Source: Fragilariopsis cylindrus CCMP1102 (lineage: Eukaryota; Bacillariophyta; Bacillariophyceae; Bacillariales; Bacillariaceae). Taken from it: a DNA stretch of 64,000 nucleotides. Below the pieces are notes generated by a model. It saw only the letters and a program-made list of their open reading frames with translations. It was not told where the DNA came from and made no database searches. Both the position numbers and the translations under genes were made by a program. Positions 1 to 10,396 of the stretch are shown one piece after another; the stretch's first letter is position 1; every line of letters starts with the position of its first letter. Location: positions 1 through 64,000 of the forward strand of contig FMBT01000457.1 of assembly GCA_900095095.1 (NCBI GenBank), given 5' to 3'.

Positions 1-3000
1 CGGGACTTAACACTAGTGATTCATCGCTAAATAACAATCAATCGCTAACAGAACTGCCTCCATTACGATGGAAGCAGCTCTCTAGAATAGAACCCAATAC
101 TAATGCTTATAATATACATTATCTCACAATAGAAAGCCTCTTCCCTATATACTAGTCTAGGGCATGGCACAGTATCATGAGGAAATTCATGTTCAATTTG
201 TTGTACTTACACATTAAAAATTGCTCCATCTTGCCATGGATGAGGAATAAAAAACTGCAGGCGTCAATGTTGTTGGAAAAATATAGTGTAGTAATTAGTT
301 TTGTTCTTAGTTAGTTGGTAAGATTCATTGGAAGGGGATCCATTGTCAATGGTTGTGATTGGCAACCATTGGAATAAGTGCAAAAAGGTGATATGTGTGT
401 GTTCTCAAAGACGTTGAGGAGCAAAGCGTCAGCTTTTAAATAATAAGTTATATATAAACCTTTCTGTTATGGCCGTTATATTACGGCCACTTTTGGAGGT
501 GTTTTATTTAGCGGTCATATCTCCCTAAACAAACAGAAGGAAATTGCTTTCAGAAAAATGTCCCAGCAGTCCGTCCTAGATGCGTCCTAGATGAATGATG
601 AATGAACCATGATGAATCAGCCAATCCCTCGCTTGACTTTAGATACTTTGCAGCAGGAAAGTCATCTTTCATCCACCCTGTGGTGCCTTCTTCTGACTTC
701 TTCTTTTCTTTGTAGAGTAGCAATAAAAAAATGGTCCAATAAAAGCAGCCTTTAGCTCATCTTGTACAATGGTTATCACATAGGTACTTGGTAGCAGCTA
801 CAGTTTCTGAGCATCATGTTGTGATGGTTGGTTGAACCAACTTGGTTTGTCTATTTTGGTGTCACTCAAACCTTTAAGGCACAAGAAAGTACTTTTTTAA
901 AACAGGTTGTGCACCAGTTGGAGTCTCAAGAATACCATGCATGATATAACCATATTAGTGGTAGAAAATACATAGAAAAAAAAGTAGCTAGTTTTTTTTA
1001 CCAATGGTTGAATGAAGAATCCTGTGGCAAACTCTCTCCTGGGCTACAACTGGTACACAAAATGACACATTGAAGAATCTCCCTTCTTCGTATTATTTCG
1101 GTTATAAGAGCCTTGCACTGTACTCTATTATATTGGGAGTTGACATCTTTTCTTGATTAGTGGTGTAATTTCTGTGTGAAAAGCACAGGTTCCAAGTATT
1201 GTCAGGAGTAGCTGTGTGCTGTTGCACACACACACACACACACACACCTTCAAGCAGTATTTCTTCTTACAATTTATTGATAACGTTAAGCATAACAAGT
1301 TTGATTGATTGATTGATTGATTGATTGCTGTCCAAAAGAACAAAATGATGAATAAATTTCCTATTATTCCCTCGCACAACTAATACTGGAAGTCTGATCT
1401 TGGTATGATGGTTGTGGTTGGTGTTTCCCAAAGCTCAGACAAAATCATATATCTTTATATATCGTATGATGTGTCATGTTAAAGATATCTGATAACAACC
1501 TCTTGTAAGGCAGGCGCCTGTGCCATACTAGTACCAGCAATAATTGAAACAATTCACTAACACACCTTAAGATCTACCGTACATAGTATAGTATGTGCTA
1601 AATATTAGCTGTATACAAAGTTATATTTTTCAGTAACGCGATTTTGAGGTAATCATTAGAAACTAGATTAGCTCTAACAACGCCTACAGTGGCGTTCACA
1701 AAATAATGACAAAAATCTTCTATGCAGTACATCGGATCAGCAACACATCATGGGCCATACAATTAGTATAATCACAATCATAAAAAACTTATTCGACAAA
1801 CAACGATGATGATTTAATTCCTTCGAGAATGGGGATTAATTCCTCTATCCATTGTATGAGAAAGACGCAATACTAGTACGTTAAAGATGGTACGTCGTTC
1901 CTTATTTGTTTTGTATTTATCACACACGCATGGACCTCTGGGCAGCCAAATATGCGGAGGCTTTAAACACCTCTCTATGCATCATTAAAGGCAATCGGCT
2001 CATGCAAGATAAACGACTTTTTTTTAATAGAGAAAAGTTGAACACCCTCGCACATGTTGTAAGAGGTATTAATTGTACCGGTTTTTACTAATTTGTTATA
2101 TGGGTTTTTCATTTCTTTTCTTACTATTTCTCAGACGCTAGTGCAGGATGTTACGGTGTCACAAGTTATACTAGTATCACAATGAAGGAGGCTGGCTGAA
2201 TTGAGATAGAATGAATATTATTCAACGTACACACTCGTCGGTCCTACTATTCATACAAGTACCGCGTCATCATCTCCTCACTACAAAAATTTCAGTTGAC
2301 CGTTCTGATAGAAGATTTTGAATGGACGGAAAGAGAAGAGATGATGTGAGTTTATCTGAGCTTGACATTTATTTGTTCTCTTGTCATTGCATCATATTAC
2401 CGAATATGTGTTGATATTTATGTATGTGTGTAGAAGATTGTCTATGATGAAAGCATTTGTTGCTACAAGCTCGGATAAGAAACACTCTTCAAAGGAGAAG
2501 AATCGGTCATGTCGCCCTCGAAAGTCTAATTCATATTCGAGTATGACCCTTGGGTGTAACTCTCGTATGATACAGTCGCATTCAACCCTAACTGTTTTAT
2601 AGTACTACCAAATAATATGACATTCGTCCTTCATTCATTATTTCATGTTTGTGTGAAGGTTCTTATGGATTGTTATTTATTGTTGACCTTTGTTATATGA
2701 TGAGGAGGTGATTGCACTACAACACGGGTGTTTGTACAAGAGAATCATTCATCAAAAATAGCAAGGTATTTGTCCATTCGAGACTTATCTTTGTAGTTTT
2801 TGTTGAAGTATGTGAATTTTGTACAAATGTGGTTGTGGTGTTGTTGTCCGCCGATTCGTGTTACAAAACAACAACACATAAAACTGTTCCTTGCCCACTT
2901 TATCCTTGGCGACGGTTCTGTTTTCTTGATAAGACGAGGAATGCCGGAATGATGTTGTACCAGGATGGGTCTTGAAATCTGAGTTGGTTGTCTTTCCTAC

Positions 3001-3585
3001 TTAACCTTTCTTGGTTTTTTTTTGATTAGATGATCCCAATAATTGTACGGTTCTTGCACCATCTTGTCGGATACACCGCTGTATCAGCCCTAAGAGATTT
3101 AGGTAGTGGGAGGTTGAAAACGATTTTGAAACATTCGTTTTTCATAAATGTTTTTGCCTTTCTTCTCTTCTCTCTGTTGGGTGACTTGTTTTATTTTTGG
3201 TCTTGAATATCCCAAACGTCTCTTGAGAGCTCCGTGCTCGACTTGGTACCAACCTGAGTGATCATTCCGATAATTAAGACAAGGAACAATACTGAGACAC
3301 CATACCACATATTATATCGTACTATACCTAAGAAACTTCGTACGACTATTTGATGTTTATTATATACATATATACACTCAAATTTTGTATTTCAATTAAA
3401 CTCTTTATTTTAAATAACATTATAATGAATCAATTATGTATCTACCTAATAGTTCTAAATGTGATTGACGTACAAACGCTTGGTCCACAATCGCAGCATT
3501 ATATGCTGATACTTCTTCAATACATTGTTCTCTTCGTTTGTATAATAATATCAAACATTACCTTCGACTACGCTCGACTTCACTT
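1..3585. other. intergenic, no supported gene
   Basis: No reading frame here has family resemblance, good length or plausible splice partners; several short frames begin at TTG, not ATG. Visible content is AT-rich spacer with a CA repeat near 1225-1248 and a TTGA repeat near 1301-1327. An unrecognised non-coding RNA cannot be excluded. Confidence 0.6.
1225..1327. repeat. CA and TTGA microsatellites
   Basis: A (CA)n tract at about 1225-1248 is followed about 50 bases later by six or seven TTGA units at about 1301-1327. Short frames through them are low-complexity artefacts. Confidence 0.9.
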
Positions 3586-4851
3586 TTAAAATCCTCGACG
3601 AGTGATGAGCTTCCAAATAATAGAAAACGGAAATAGAGCAACCATCAATTTGTTTCGAGATTTATTACTAGTATTACCCAGAGCAATGTTCACCTGTTGA
3701 CGAATAAGCCTCTTCAAACGGCGACGATTTAGATACCGGGCAAAGCGCTTGGTTCGACTGTGCTTCTTCGTACCACCTCCGCTCTCCTCTTTCGTACTAC
3801 TGGTTGGACGGCGTTTTTTCGTCCCTTCCTTCGCCGCACTGCTATCGTGGTTTTTGCTACCATCAACATTATTGCCACTATTCGGTGCTATTGTTGCTAT
3901 TGGTGTTGCGGTGGCCACGTTACCACCATCATTACCATCATCATCCTCACCGTTGGCCCAGCTTTCATCGTTGTATGTTGTTTTGTCAACTTCTTTCTGA
4001 CTATTGGTGGTGGTGGAGGTGGTGGTGGTGGCGATCACAATCTCATGTATAAGAGAGGAAATGGTGTCGCATTTGACAACACGAGACTCACTCGAATCAA
4101 TCGTGTAGACTTGATAGTACATCTTGCACAAAGAATAAGGTGACAATTTCTTCGATGAGAACTTTTTTAGAATTTCAATAAATTCTAATGATTCTTTCTC
4201 ATTCAAATAGAAACAAGCTCCAAAATCTGTAGAGAATTTGAAACGGATATGACTCTCAACGTCCTTGTCGCTGTCCTTCTTCTTGTTGCTGTTATTCCCA
4301 TTCTTGCGACGAGTAGGCTGAATGGTCCAAACCATTGGAATACCACCATCATCACTCTTCGTGTTGGTACCTTTAGTATTAGTATTGTTCTGCTTGTTAT
4401 TAAGAGCTTGAATCAATCCTTCTGCCAGATAATGTTCCATCCGTTCTAGCAACCCATCATGACCGATAGTTCTACAAGTAACAGGAGGACTATTATTACC
4501 TTGAGTAGTCTTTGTCTTGAGTCGTTGGCGTTCATTTTCGGTCATTAGTGCAGTCAAATCACAACGATGTTGACGAAATAAATGTGGCTTGGCGTAGTAA
4601 CGACATTCCTCAAGAACTGTTTCGGTCGTTGAAGTGTTCGTTACTCCTTCTAGAATAGATTCCATATCCTCTAAATATTGTGATCCACCATCAAGGATAT
4701 CAGCATCTTTCGATAGTGGTGGAAGATTCACGCATACATCATAAGCATAAGCAGGGCCACCTATATTGTTAGTAGTACAAGAAGAAAAATTATCGTTCCT
4801 ACTACTAAGACGTAAAGGCGTGTTACGTCCAAAGGATGCTGTAGCCATCAT
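3586..4851 (-). CDS. hypothetical basic protein, 421 aa
   Basis: I do not recognise the family. The single-exon frame starts at a double ATG. Asn/Thr/Lys-rich and Asp/Gly-rich low-complexity segments, common in this genome, interrupt it. The best globular part is about residues 200-275 (around HIRFKFSTDFGACFYLNEKE and ILKKFSSKKLSPYSLCKMYY), where hydrophobic and charged residues alternate as in a folded domain. The last 80 residues are strongly basic (KKRRP, KKHSRTKR, RRRLKRLIRQQ), suggesting nucleic-acid binding or nuclear location, and the tail ends in a short hydrophobic stretch (LMVALFPFSIIWKLI). No signal peptide is evident. Short opposite-strand frames are shadows of the low-complexity parts. 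Length and composition support a real gene; function is unknown. Confidence 0.6.
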   Translation of the reverse strand: MMATASFGRNTPLRLSSRNDNFSSCTTNNIGGPAYAYDVCVNLPPLSKDADILDGGSQYLEDMESILEGVTNTSTTETVLEECRYYAKPHLFRQHRCDLTALMTENERQRLKTKTTQGNNSPPVTCRTIGHDGLLERMEHYLAEGLIQALNNKQNNTNTKGTNTKSDDGGIPMVWTIQPTRRKNGNNSNKKKDSDKDVESHIRFKFSTDFGACFYLNEKESLEFIEILKKFSSKKLSPYSLCKMYYQVYTIDSSESRVVKCDTISSLIHEIVIATTTTSTTTNSQKEVDKTTYNDESWANGEDDDGNDGGNVATATPIATIAPNSGNNVDGSKNHDSSAAKEGTKKRRPTSSTKEESGGGTKKHSRTKRFARYLNRRRLKRLIRQQVNIALGNTSNKSRNKLMVALFPFSIIWKLITRRGF

Positions 4852-5722
4852 CGTAAAAGAGATGATCGGTGTTTTTATGGGATATTGTTGTTTTCCGTTG
4901 TCGTTATCGTTGTCGTCGAATATAGGAGAGATAGTAAGGCAGTGTGTGCGTTAAAGAATGCTTGAGAGTATGAATGATGATAGTAGAAGTAATCTCTTTT
5001 GTTTGTATGCCTGTAAATAAGATTGCGGAAATGCAACGAATTTAACTTGACAGAAGCATTTTTTCCCCGTAAAATAGTAGGGAGGTATCGACCACGATGA
5101 TTCGATGAAGGTTGTAACACCACAATCATTCACTTGAGAAATGTTCATGTTCATGTTCGTTCGATCGCTCAATTTTGTTGTTGGTTGTTGAGAAAAACGG
5201 ACGAAGAAAACAGAAACGTCTTTCTCATGAAATAATCCCAACAGCCAAACACATTTTCAGCGAATAAACGGACGAGAGATACAACATAGTTTATCGTGTA
5301 AGACATAGCATTGTAAAGCGATGAAAAACGGAAATTAGAAACTGAAATATAAGTTTCTGTTTCTTTTTTTCTTATCTCTGTTGTCGACAGTCGTCTTCGT
5401 CGATTTTTTGTTTTTGTGTAAATGGTATCTTTTCTCACTATTTTTGAGATTGTGTCCCGCGTGAATGAATCAATCGGTATGACCCTGTGGATTCTTTTGA
5501 AATGAAAAATGCTTTTCGAAATATTTGAAATCTTCAATCCTTCTCATATTTCAATCACCTCTTCATCATCACTGCCTTCGTTCGTTGATCTGATTGCAAA
5601 CTTATTCTCGGAATTGAATCCCATTGCCAAACCTTCCTTCACGTCAAGCATACAAGCGCCACACTTCGAACAGTATAACTCGCAACATTTTGTACTTCAA
5701 ACTCTTCATTTGATGGACATCA

Positions 5723-5723
5723 A

Positions 5724-5756
<33 letters not shown>

Positions 5757-5925
5757 AGAAAGAGTATAATAATTATTATTAGAAATTAGAAAGATTCAAA
5801 TTCAAATTTAGATCTAAATTCAGTTGAGATCTCATCCCATTCCAAATCATTCGTCATACCATACCGTACCGTACCGTACCATACGATACGATACGATACG
5901 ATACGATACGATACGATACAATACG
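5723..5925. repeat. GAC repeat and TACCG/ATACG pentamer tract before a gene
   Basis: A (GAC)n tract at about 5724-5752 is followed at 5861-5925 by pentamers that change from TACCG to ATACG units. The pentamers run up to the ATG of the gene at 5926, so they would be promoter or 5' UTR. Similar degenerate pentamers occur at about 7458, 10817-10870, 17320-17340, 43200 and 57920-57960. Confidence 0.85.
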
Positions 5926-7425
5926 ATGTCGTCATCGTCGTCTTCGATTATATCAAAAATATTGGTTGTTTTGATAATACTATGTTTGGGTGTATCATTT
6001 AAGAAAACTTTTGAATTGATGGGTCATCATGAAACACATATCGCACAAGAAGCTATACATCATGAAGCAATGGGTGGACAAAGTATTAGTGTAGATCCAT
6101 TAGAACATGAGATTATGTATATTGATACAATAAAAGATTGTATCCCAGGAAATGGAAATGATAATAATAAAAAGAAAAAGAAGAAGAAAGACAAATGTGG
6201 GACATTTATACCAAATGAAGAATCGGGTATAGAACGAGTTGCTTTTTTAGCACCACCAGGAAAAACAACAAAGATGTTATTGAAATTTATCAATATAGTT
6301 CTAATGAAAGGAATGAAAGAAGGCAAAGATGGTAAAAGTGTATCAGCGAAGACTGTAATTGAAATAATTTCTGATACGCATATGGTGAGTTTATCTTTCT
6401 TTTTCTTTTTCTCTTACTGTATAATGTACAACTTTTATCTATACATACAACAAAAACTCATCTCATTACAATGCCATTGACTTTTTTTACCAGGCACCGT
6501 ATGGATATGGCAAAACGCACGGATATACAAGAATAATAAGTGTTGTTCCTCAACCTTTACTTATGGGAGCGACTGACACTTTAAAAGCAGCCGTCGAATC
6601 ATTATCAACATTATCAACAGTATCAACACCAGTATCTAAAAACGATATTACATTGAATGATCTAAAAGCTGGATTGAGACAACAAGTACGGTATACTTGT
6701 CGCTTAAATCATATAGCTGCTCATACAGCAATATGGTCTATAGGTACGTTTAAAGAGAAACATTCGATGCGTGTGCTTCTGAAAGATGTTATCGATTTCC
6801 ATTCCTTATTGTAGAGCGGCAAATAAAGATTTTTAATATGTACGAGAGAAAGAGTCCAATACTAACACTTTGTATACCTAATATCTATGGCCATCCATAA
6901 TAATAAACAAATAAATAATATATAGGACTAGAAGATTTTGCTGAGATTGAAAGGGATGTACTGGTAGATTTAGCACAAGATTTTTTTGAATTAAAACCAC
7001 AAGAAAATTTATTCAATGAAGTTATTGCCGAATATGAACAAGCTGTTGCTGATGATAAGGTAATGGGTGATGATGACGATGATAATGCATTGGTTCGACT
7101 TAATAGTATGTATGCGGAAGGTGAATCATTACTGCGTCTTATTCAGATCAATAATAGTAAAAACAACAAGAACAATGACAAGAATAGTGATATATTAAAA
7201 ATACTTGATGCTGTATTATTAGATGAAATGAAAATATCAAAGAATTTAACAGCATGGCCATGTGAATCCTTTTGGACAGTAGGTGAACCAGATAATCGAT
7301 TAGAAATAAGTCCAATAATACGTAGTATATCAAAAGCGATGAGTCCAAATTGTGATGCACCACATACATCATGTTTCGTGAAACGAGACAAATGCGAATT
7401 TAATGGGGATGGTAAGTGTTCTTAA
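5926..7425 (+). CDS. hypothetical type II membrane protein, three exons
   Basis: Inferred exons are 5926-6384, 6494-6743 and 6926-7425 (GTGAGT and GTACGT donors; all joins keep phase), giving about 402 aa. The ATG at 5926 is preferred over an upstream in-frame ATG lying in the pentamer repeat. Residues 8-24 (IISKILVVLIILCLGVS) form one N-terminal hydrophobic anchor, predicting a lumenal or extracellular body. After a Lys-rich patch near residue 85 comes a compact region with AFLAPPGKTTKMLLKF and SDTHMAPYGYGKTHGYTR, then an acidic helical part and a Cys-rich end (WPCESFW, NCDAPHTSCFVKRDKCEF). I do not recognise the family. A perfect GTAAGT lies at 7412 inside the last codons, so the true 3' end may be spliced to an exon near 7576 or 7603. 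It converges with the minus-strand gene ending at 7610. Confidence 0.65.
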
Positions 7426-7609
7426 AATAAATAAATTTTGAAATGATATGTATAACTACGATACGATACATTATTAGAGTAGTGTAGTGTAGTACAATAA
7501 AGCAAGAATTACAGTAAGTAATAGAATGAGCTACGGCATATATTATTTATTTAACATTGTCTTTAATAATTACAGTATAATGATTTTTGTTTCAAATGCT
7601 AGCAACTGA

Positions 7610-7963
7610 CTAATCGTTTGAAGAATCACTTCGATATCTAATTCGTAAACTATGTATGAGTATTCTTCGTACAACCAATAAAAATAGAATTCCTGTAAAA
7701 AAATGTTGTACCTCATTTATGATAAATTCCCAATCTTCATTACTATTATACTGCCATGGTTCTTTTAAAATTAATCCATCCATCCATACACCAACATCGC
7801 CAACTTCTACTGCTACTTCTAGATTTGATTGCAGTCGTCGTCGTACATACAGTTGAGGCAGTTGTTGTTTCTGTTCCGCACTACTTGTACTACTACTACT
7901 CCTACTGCTGCTGCTACTCAATTTTCTTCTTCTATTATCATTACTATTATTATTATTGGACAT
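7610..7963 (-). CDS. small single-pass membrane protein, 117 aa
   Basis: The ATG at 7963 is chosen; the frame stays open further upstream, but that part overlaps the end of LSM2 and is low-complexity. The first 40 residues are Asn/Ser/Arg-rich. A compact segment follows (VAVEVGDVGVWMDGLILKEPW, NEDWEFIINEVQHF), then one hydrophobic span (FFTGILFLLVVRRILIHSL) and a short basic tail. It lies about 120 bases downstream of the LSM2 stop on the same strand. Family not recognised. Better composition in the second half than in neighbouring spurious frames argues for a gene, but it could be an LSM2 3' UTR frame. Confidence 0.45.
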   Translation of the reverse strand: MSNNNNSNDNRRRKLSSSSSRSSSSTSSAEQKQQLPQLYVRRRLQSNLEVAVEVGDVGVWMDGLILKEPWQYNSNEDWEFIINEVQHFFTGILFLLVVRRILIHSLRIRYRSDSSND

Positions 7964-8084
7964 GATAAATGTTATTATTATTTCTTCTTCTTTCCTATTT
8001 TCCCCTTTCTTTTCTAGACAACAACGATGATTGTTCGGACTGCCGTTGTTGTTGTCAAAGTTATTCAAGTTAAAATTTAAAGTA

Positions 8085-8694
8085 CTATTTTTTGGAGGAT
8101 GCAGGTGCATTTTCTCGTCGTGTAGCATCTTGTAATAATTCTGTATCGACATGTTCTGGTGGGATTTGGATGTAACGAACAACACTACCTCTCACGAAGC
8201 AATTTTTTAGTGCAATTAATTGTGGATACTTTTCAGGATTAATAACTTTTACGTTCAATAGTTTTACGTTCAAGTATTGGTCAACGCTATGTAATGTCCC
8301 CGTCATAACCACATCATTCTTTAATTCTACAGCAATTTCTTTTCCAACTAATGTTTTAAAAAATGATAAGAAAATCTTTGTATTGCATATTTTATTGATG
8401 TTGTTGGTGATGATGATAGTCAAGAAAAAAGGAATATAATAATAGATGCGGTGGCAAATTTGGGTGAGACAAGTGAACGCTGAGTAGGGAAAATAGTATG
8501 TGGTGGCAGCTATTGAAATAGTGCTGCCAATGGTCCGAGCGGTTCGAGCGAGGACGTTTGTGACTGTACTGGTTCACATCAATCTTATCCGTCTCGAGCG
8601 GCTCGAGCGAGGACGTTTTTACTGTGCCAGTTCACAATGAATGTTCAATACATGTTCGATACTTCATTATCCGATGAATTCTTCCACTCACCAT
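8085..8694 (-). CDS. LSM2: U6 snRNA-associated Sm-like protein LSm2
   Basis: LSm2 is a subunit of the LSm2-8 ring, which binds the U6 snRNA 3' end in the nucleus, and of the cytoplasmic LSm1-7 ring used in mRNA decay. The main exon (8085-8375) carries Sm1 (FKTLVGKEIAVELKNDVVMTGTLHSVDQYLNVKL) and Sm2 (LKNCFVRGSVVRYIQIPPEHVDTELLQ), matching the LSm2 pattern. Family proteins begin M-x-F-x-S-F-F-K. Here IFLSFFK follows an AG acceptor at 8376-8377, and the only missing residue, Met, is supplied by an ATG at 8694-8692 directly followed by GTGAGT. The product is 97 aa, the usual LSm2 length. The 316-base intron holds a direct repeat. Reading into the intron instead would give an unrelated N-terminus. 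Confidence 0.9.
8533..8636. repeat. 46-bp direct repeat inside the LSM2 intron
   Basis: Two near-identical units lie at about 8533-8578 and 8591-8636. Each has a CGAGCGGxTCGAGCGAGGACG core followed by an ACTG-x-CCAG/TGG-TTCACA end. The second unit contains CTCGAGC-GG-CTCGAG, itself repeated and palindromic. Its GC content stands out from the AT-rich surroundings. Confidence 0.8.
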
Positions 8695-9466
8695 GACATA
8701 TAAATTGATTTCTTCCAATTGATACCTCCCAAGACAGTAATATTTTGTGGAGTACAGTACCAGGTGCTGTGTTTTGTCGTTTTGTCAAAACTTTTTGTGT
8801 CGATGAGTGAGCGCTTTTCGAGAGATTATTTTTGTGTCGTTTCAACGCGATTTTTTTAACCAGCGTTAATAGAGAGTGAAGTGCGCATAATTTTTCTCCT
8901 CGCGCGTACATTTTTTGATTTCGCAATCATTTTCCTCAAAAAGATAGATTACAGTAGTTGCAAGTTTATGACTTTATGGTGAAAAGGATAGTCGAACCTC
9001 CACTCGTACTGATCCGTTTGTTACAAGAGTGGTGTCAAATTGGCCCAGGGGAGGTGGTTTGCTGGAATTTGTTACTGGTAATTGCTGGTACAGCTAGCTC
9101 TTCTCAAAAGCTACCACTTTGCTCTCTGTTACAATAATAGCTCGTGCTGTGTGTTTTCAAGATGTCAACCTCGTTGCCCTTCACGGGTAGGACTGGACCC
9201 TGTCACCACAAATTCACTTCATAATGCATGTACAAGCAAAACCTTCCTCTTGCTATTGCACCGGGTTTATGCACTAATTCAACAAAGTGTCTGGAATGTA
9301 CAATTATTATAAATAACTAAAAATTAAATTTCAAAGTTTTGTAGACCACCATTGACAAAGAGTACGGCTCTATGATTTAATTCAACATTTCAGCATGTCC
9401 ACACAAGTAATGTCCTTGATACAGTCTTCCATTGTTTGGAATAAACTAAAGTAAAAAAAAATCAAA
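8695..9466. other. intergenic spacer upstream of LSM2
   Basis: This spacer lies between the LSM2 start and the terminator of the tRNA locus. It should hold the LSM2 promoter and 5' UTR. The short frames here (for example 9082-9312 and 8645-8926) show no family resemblance. Confidence 0.5.
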
Positions 9467-9467
9467 A
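9453..9467 (-). terminator. RNA polymerase III T-run after the permuted tRNA
   Basis: On the minus strand, TTTT (9467-9464) and a run of nine T (9461-9453) follow the 5' half by 15 to 30 nt. This is the expected Pol III stop and places both halves in one short transcript. Confidence 0.7.
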
Positions 9468-9471
9468 GATG

Positions 9472-9587
9472 GAGACTAGTTCATAAGACCCCCACTCTGA
9501 CCACTGAGTTACACGGGCGAAGAGGAAGATCACTCTTATGCTCGAGATGGGGTTTGAACCCACGACCAAGGGCTAACTTGCTGTCTC
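9472..9587 (-). tRNA. circularly permuted tRNA-Ile(UAU) gene
   Basis: Read on the minus strand, the 3' half comes first. At 9574-9539 lie nt 38, the 3' anticodon-stem strand (GCCCT), variable loop TGGTC, T-arm GTGGG-TTCAAAC-CCCAT, acceptor strand CTCGAGC and discriminator A. After a 20-nt spacer (9538-9519) comes the 5' half at 9518-9482: acceptor GCCCGTG, TA, D-arm ACTC-AGTGGTCA-GAGT, G26, anticodon-stem GGGGT, loop CTTATG with anticodon TAT. Joined between nt 37 and 38, this gives a 73-nt cloverleaf with a 7-nt anticodon loop. The anticodon stem pairs as three G-C plus two G-U. The acceptor stem has C3-A70 and T6-T67 mismatches; I recall T6-T67 also in yeast tRNA-Ile(UAU). Flanks pair (GAGAC 9587-9583 with GTCTC 9476-9472; AGTT with AACT), forming a relaxed bulge-helix-bulge around the junction. 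A degenerate tandem pair of tRNA fragments is the alternative. Confidence 0.75.
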
Positions 9588-9620
9588 GCATGCCATATCT
9601 CGGAAATTTTGGATATATAA
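9540..9620 (-). promoter_or_regulatory. Pol III control elements of the tRNA locus, B box and TATA-like
   Basis: A TATA-like stretch lies at about 9611-9620 (minus strand), some 25 nt upstream of the leader helix. The B-box-like GGTTCAAACCC is at about 9560-9550. The A-box-like TAACTCAGTGG is at 9511-9501, downstream of the B box, the reverse of a normal tRNA gene. Confidence 0.5.
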
Positions 9621-10396
9621 ACTGACTTTTAGTGAAATCGTTTTCTCGCGCAAAATTTTTAAGCCAGAAGGTAATAAACGCTAACTTAACCTTACTATAG
9701 AAAATACCAGATTTTTAACATACATCCTCTTGCCCTTACTCATATTAATATTTCGAAGGTAACAACCATATCATAAGATTAAAAAGACCTTCTGATGCGC
9801 TCTTGGTGGTAACATTCAGCAATCTATGTTCCATTTTTAATACTACTTTTTGATCGGACGGTATATTATAATACCTATCGCCGAAGCAACTTACTACGTA
9901 CATTGCGATAACTATCATTGTTGTTTTGCTATGTTCTGTTCTGTTTTGTTTGTACGAATTCTCTAAAATATAAAGTTAAATCGAAGAAATAAATTATTTA
10001 GTTATATATTTATCTTTCCTTCTTCTGTTTTATTTTATATTATTCTTTCATTCATCTATAAATATAAATTATATTTATTTTAGTGAGAAAATTACCGAGC
10101 CGGTTGGTGTTCCAAACTGTATACGTTTACAAGGAAGGAAGACGGTAACCTTCCTTCTCCCTACAACACCCTCCGCATTATAATTATTATAGTGTTATAG
10201 TTTTTATATCCATCCCAAGCATATACGATTCATTCGTTCGTTTGCAAAAACGAGAATGAAAATGAATGAATCATACATGTACTGTACTGTACTGCACTGC
10301 AAATAATAAGTGGTATTTCTTTTTCACTTTCATTCTCTTCACATTATTCAATACAGCACGTATTTCTTATTCATTTTCTTATCTTAAGGATTTAAT
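9621..10396. other. intergenic, AT-rich
   Basis: AT-rich spacer between the tRNA locus and the 3' end of SKP1. No frame with support was seen. It contains a degenerate CTGTA run near 10277-10300. Confidence 0.5.

Noticed and set aside
3749-4143. Several plus-strand frames opposite the 421-aa gene
   Set aside because: They are shadows of its low-complexity codons (His, Val and Leu runs).
9472-9620. Reading the T-arm as the end of a normal tRNA lying wholly upstream on the minus strand
   Set aside because: No D-arm or matching 5' acceptor occurs in the required interval; the D-arm and anticodon occur only downstream.
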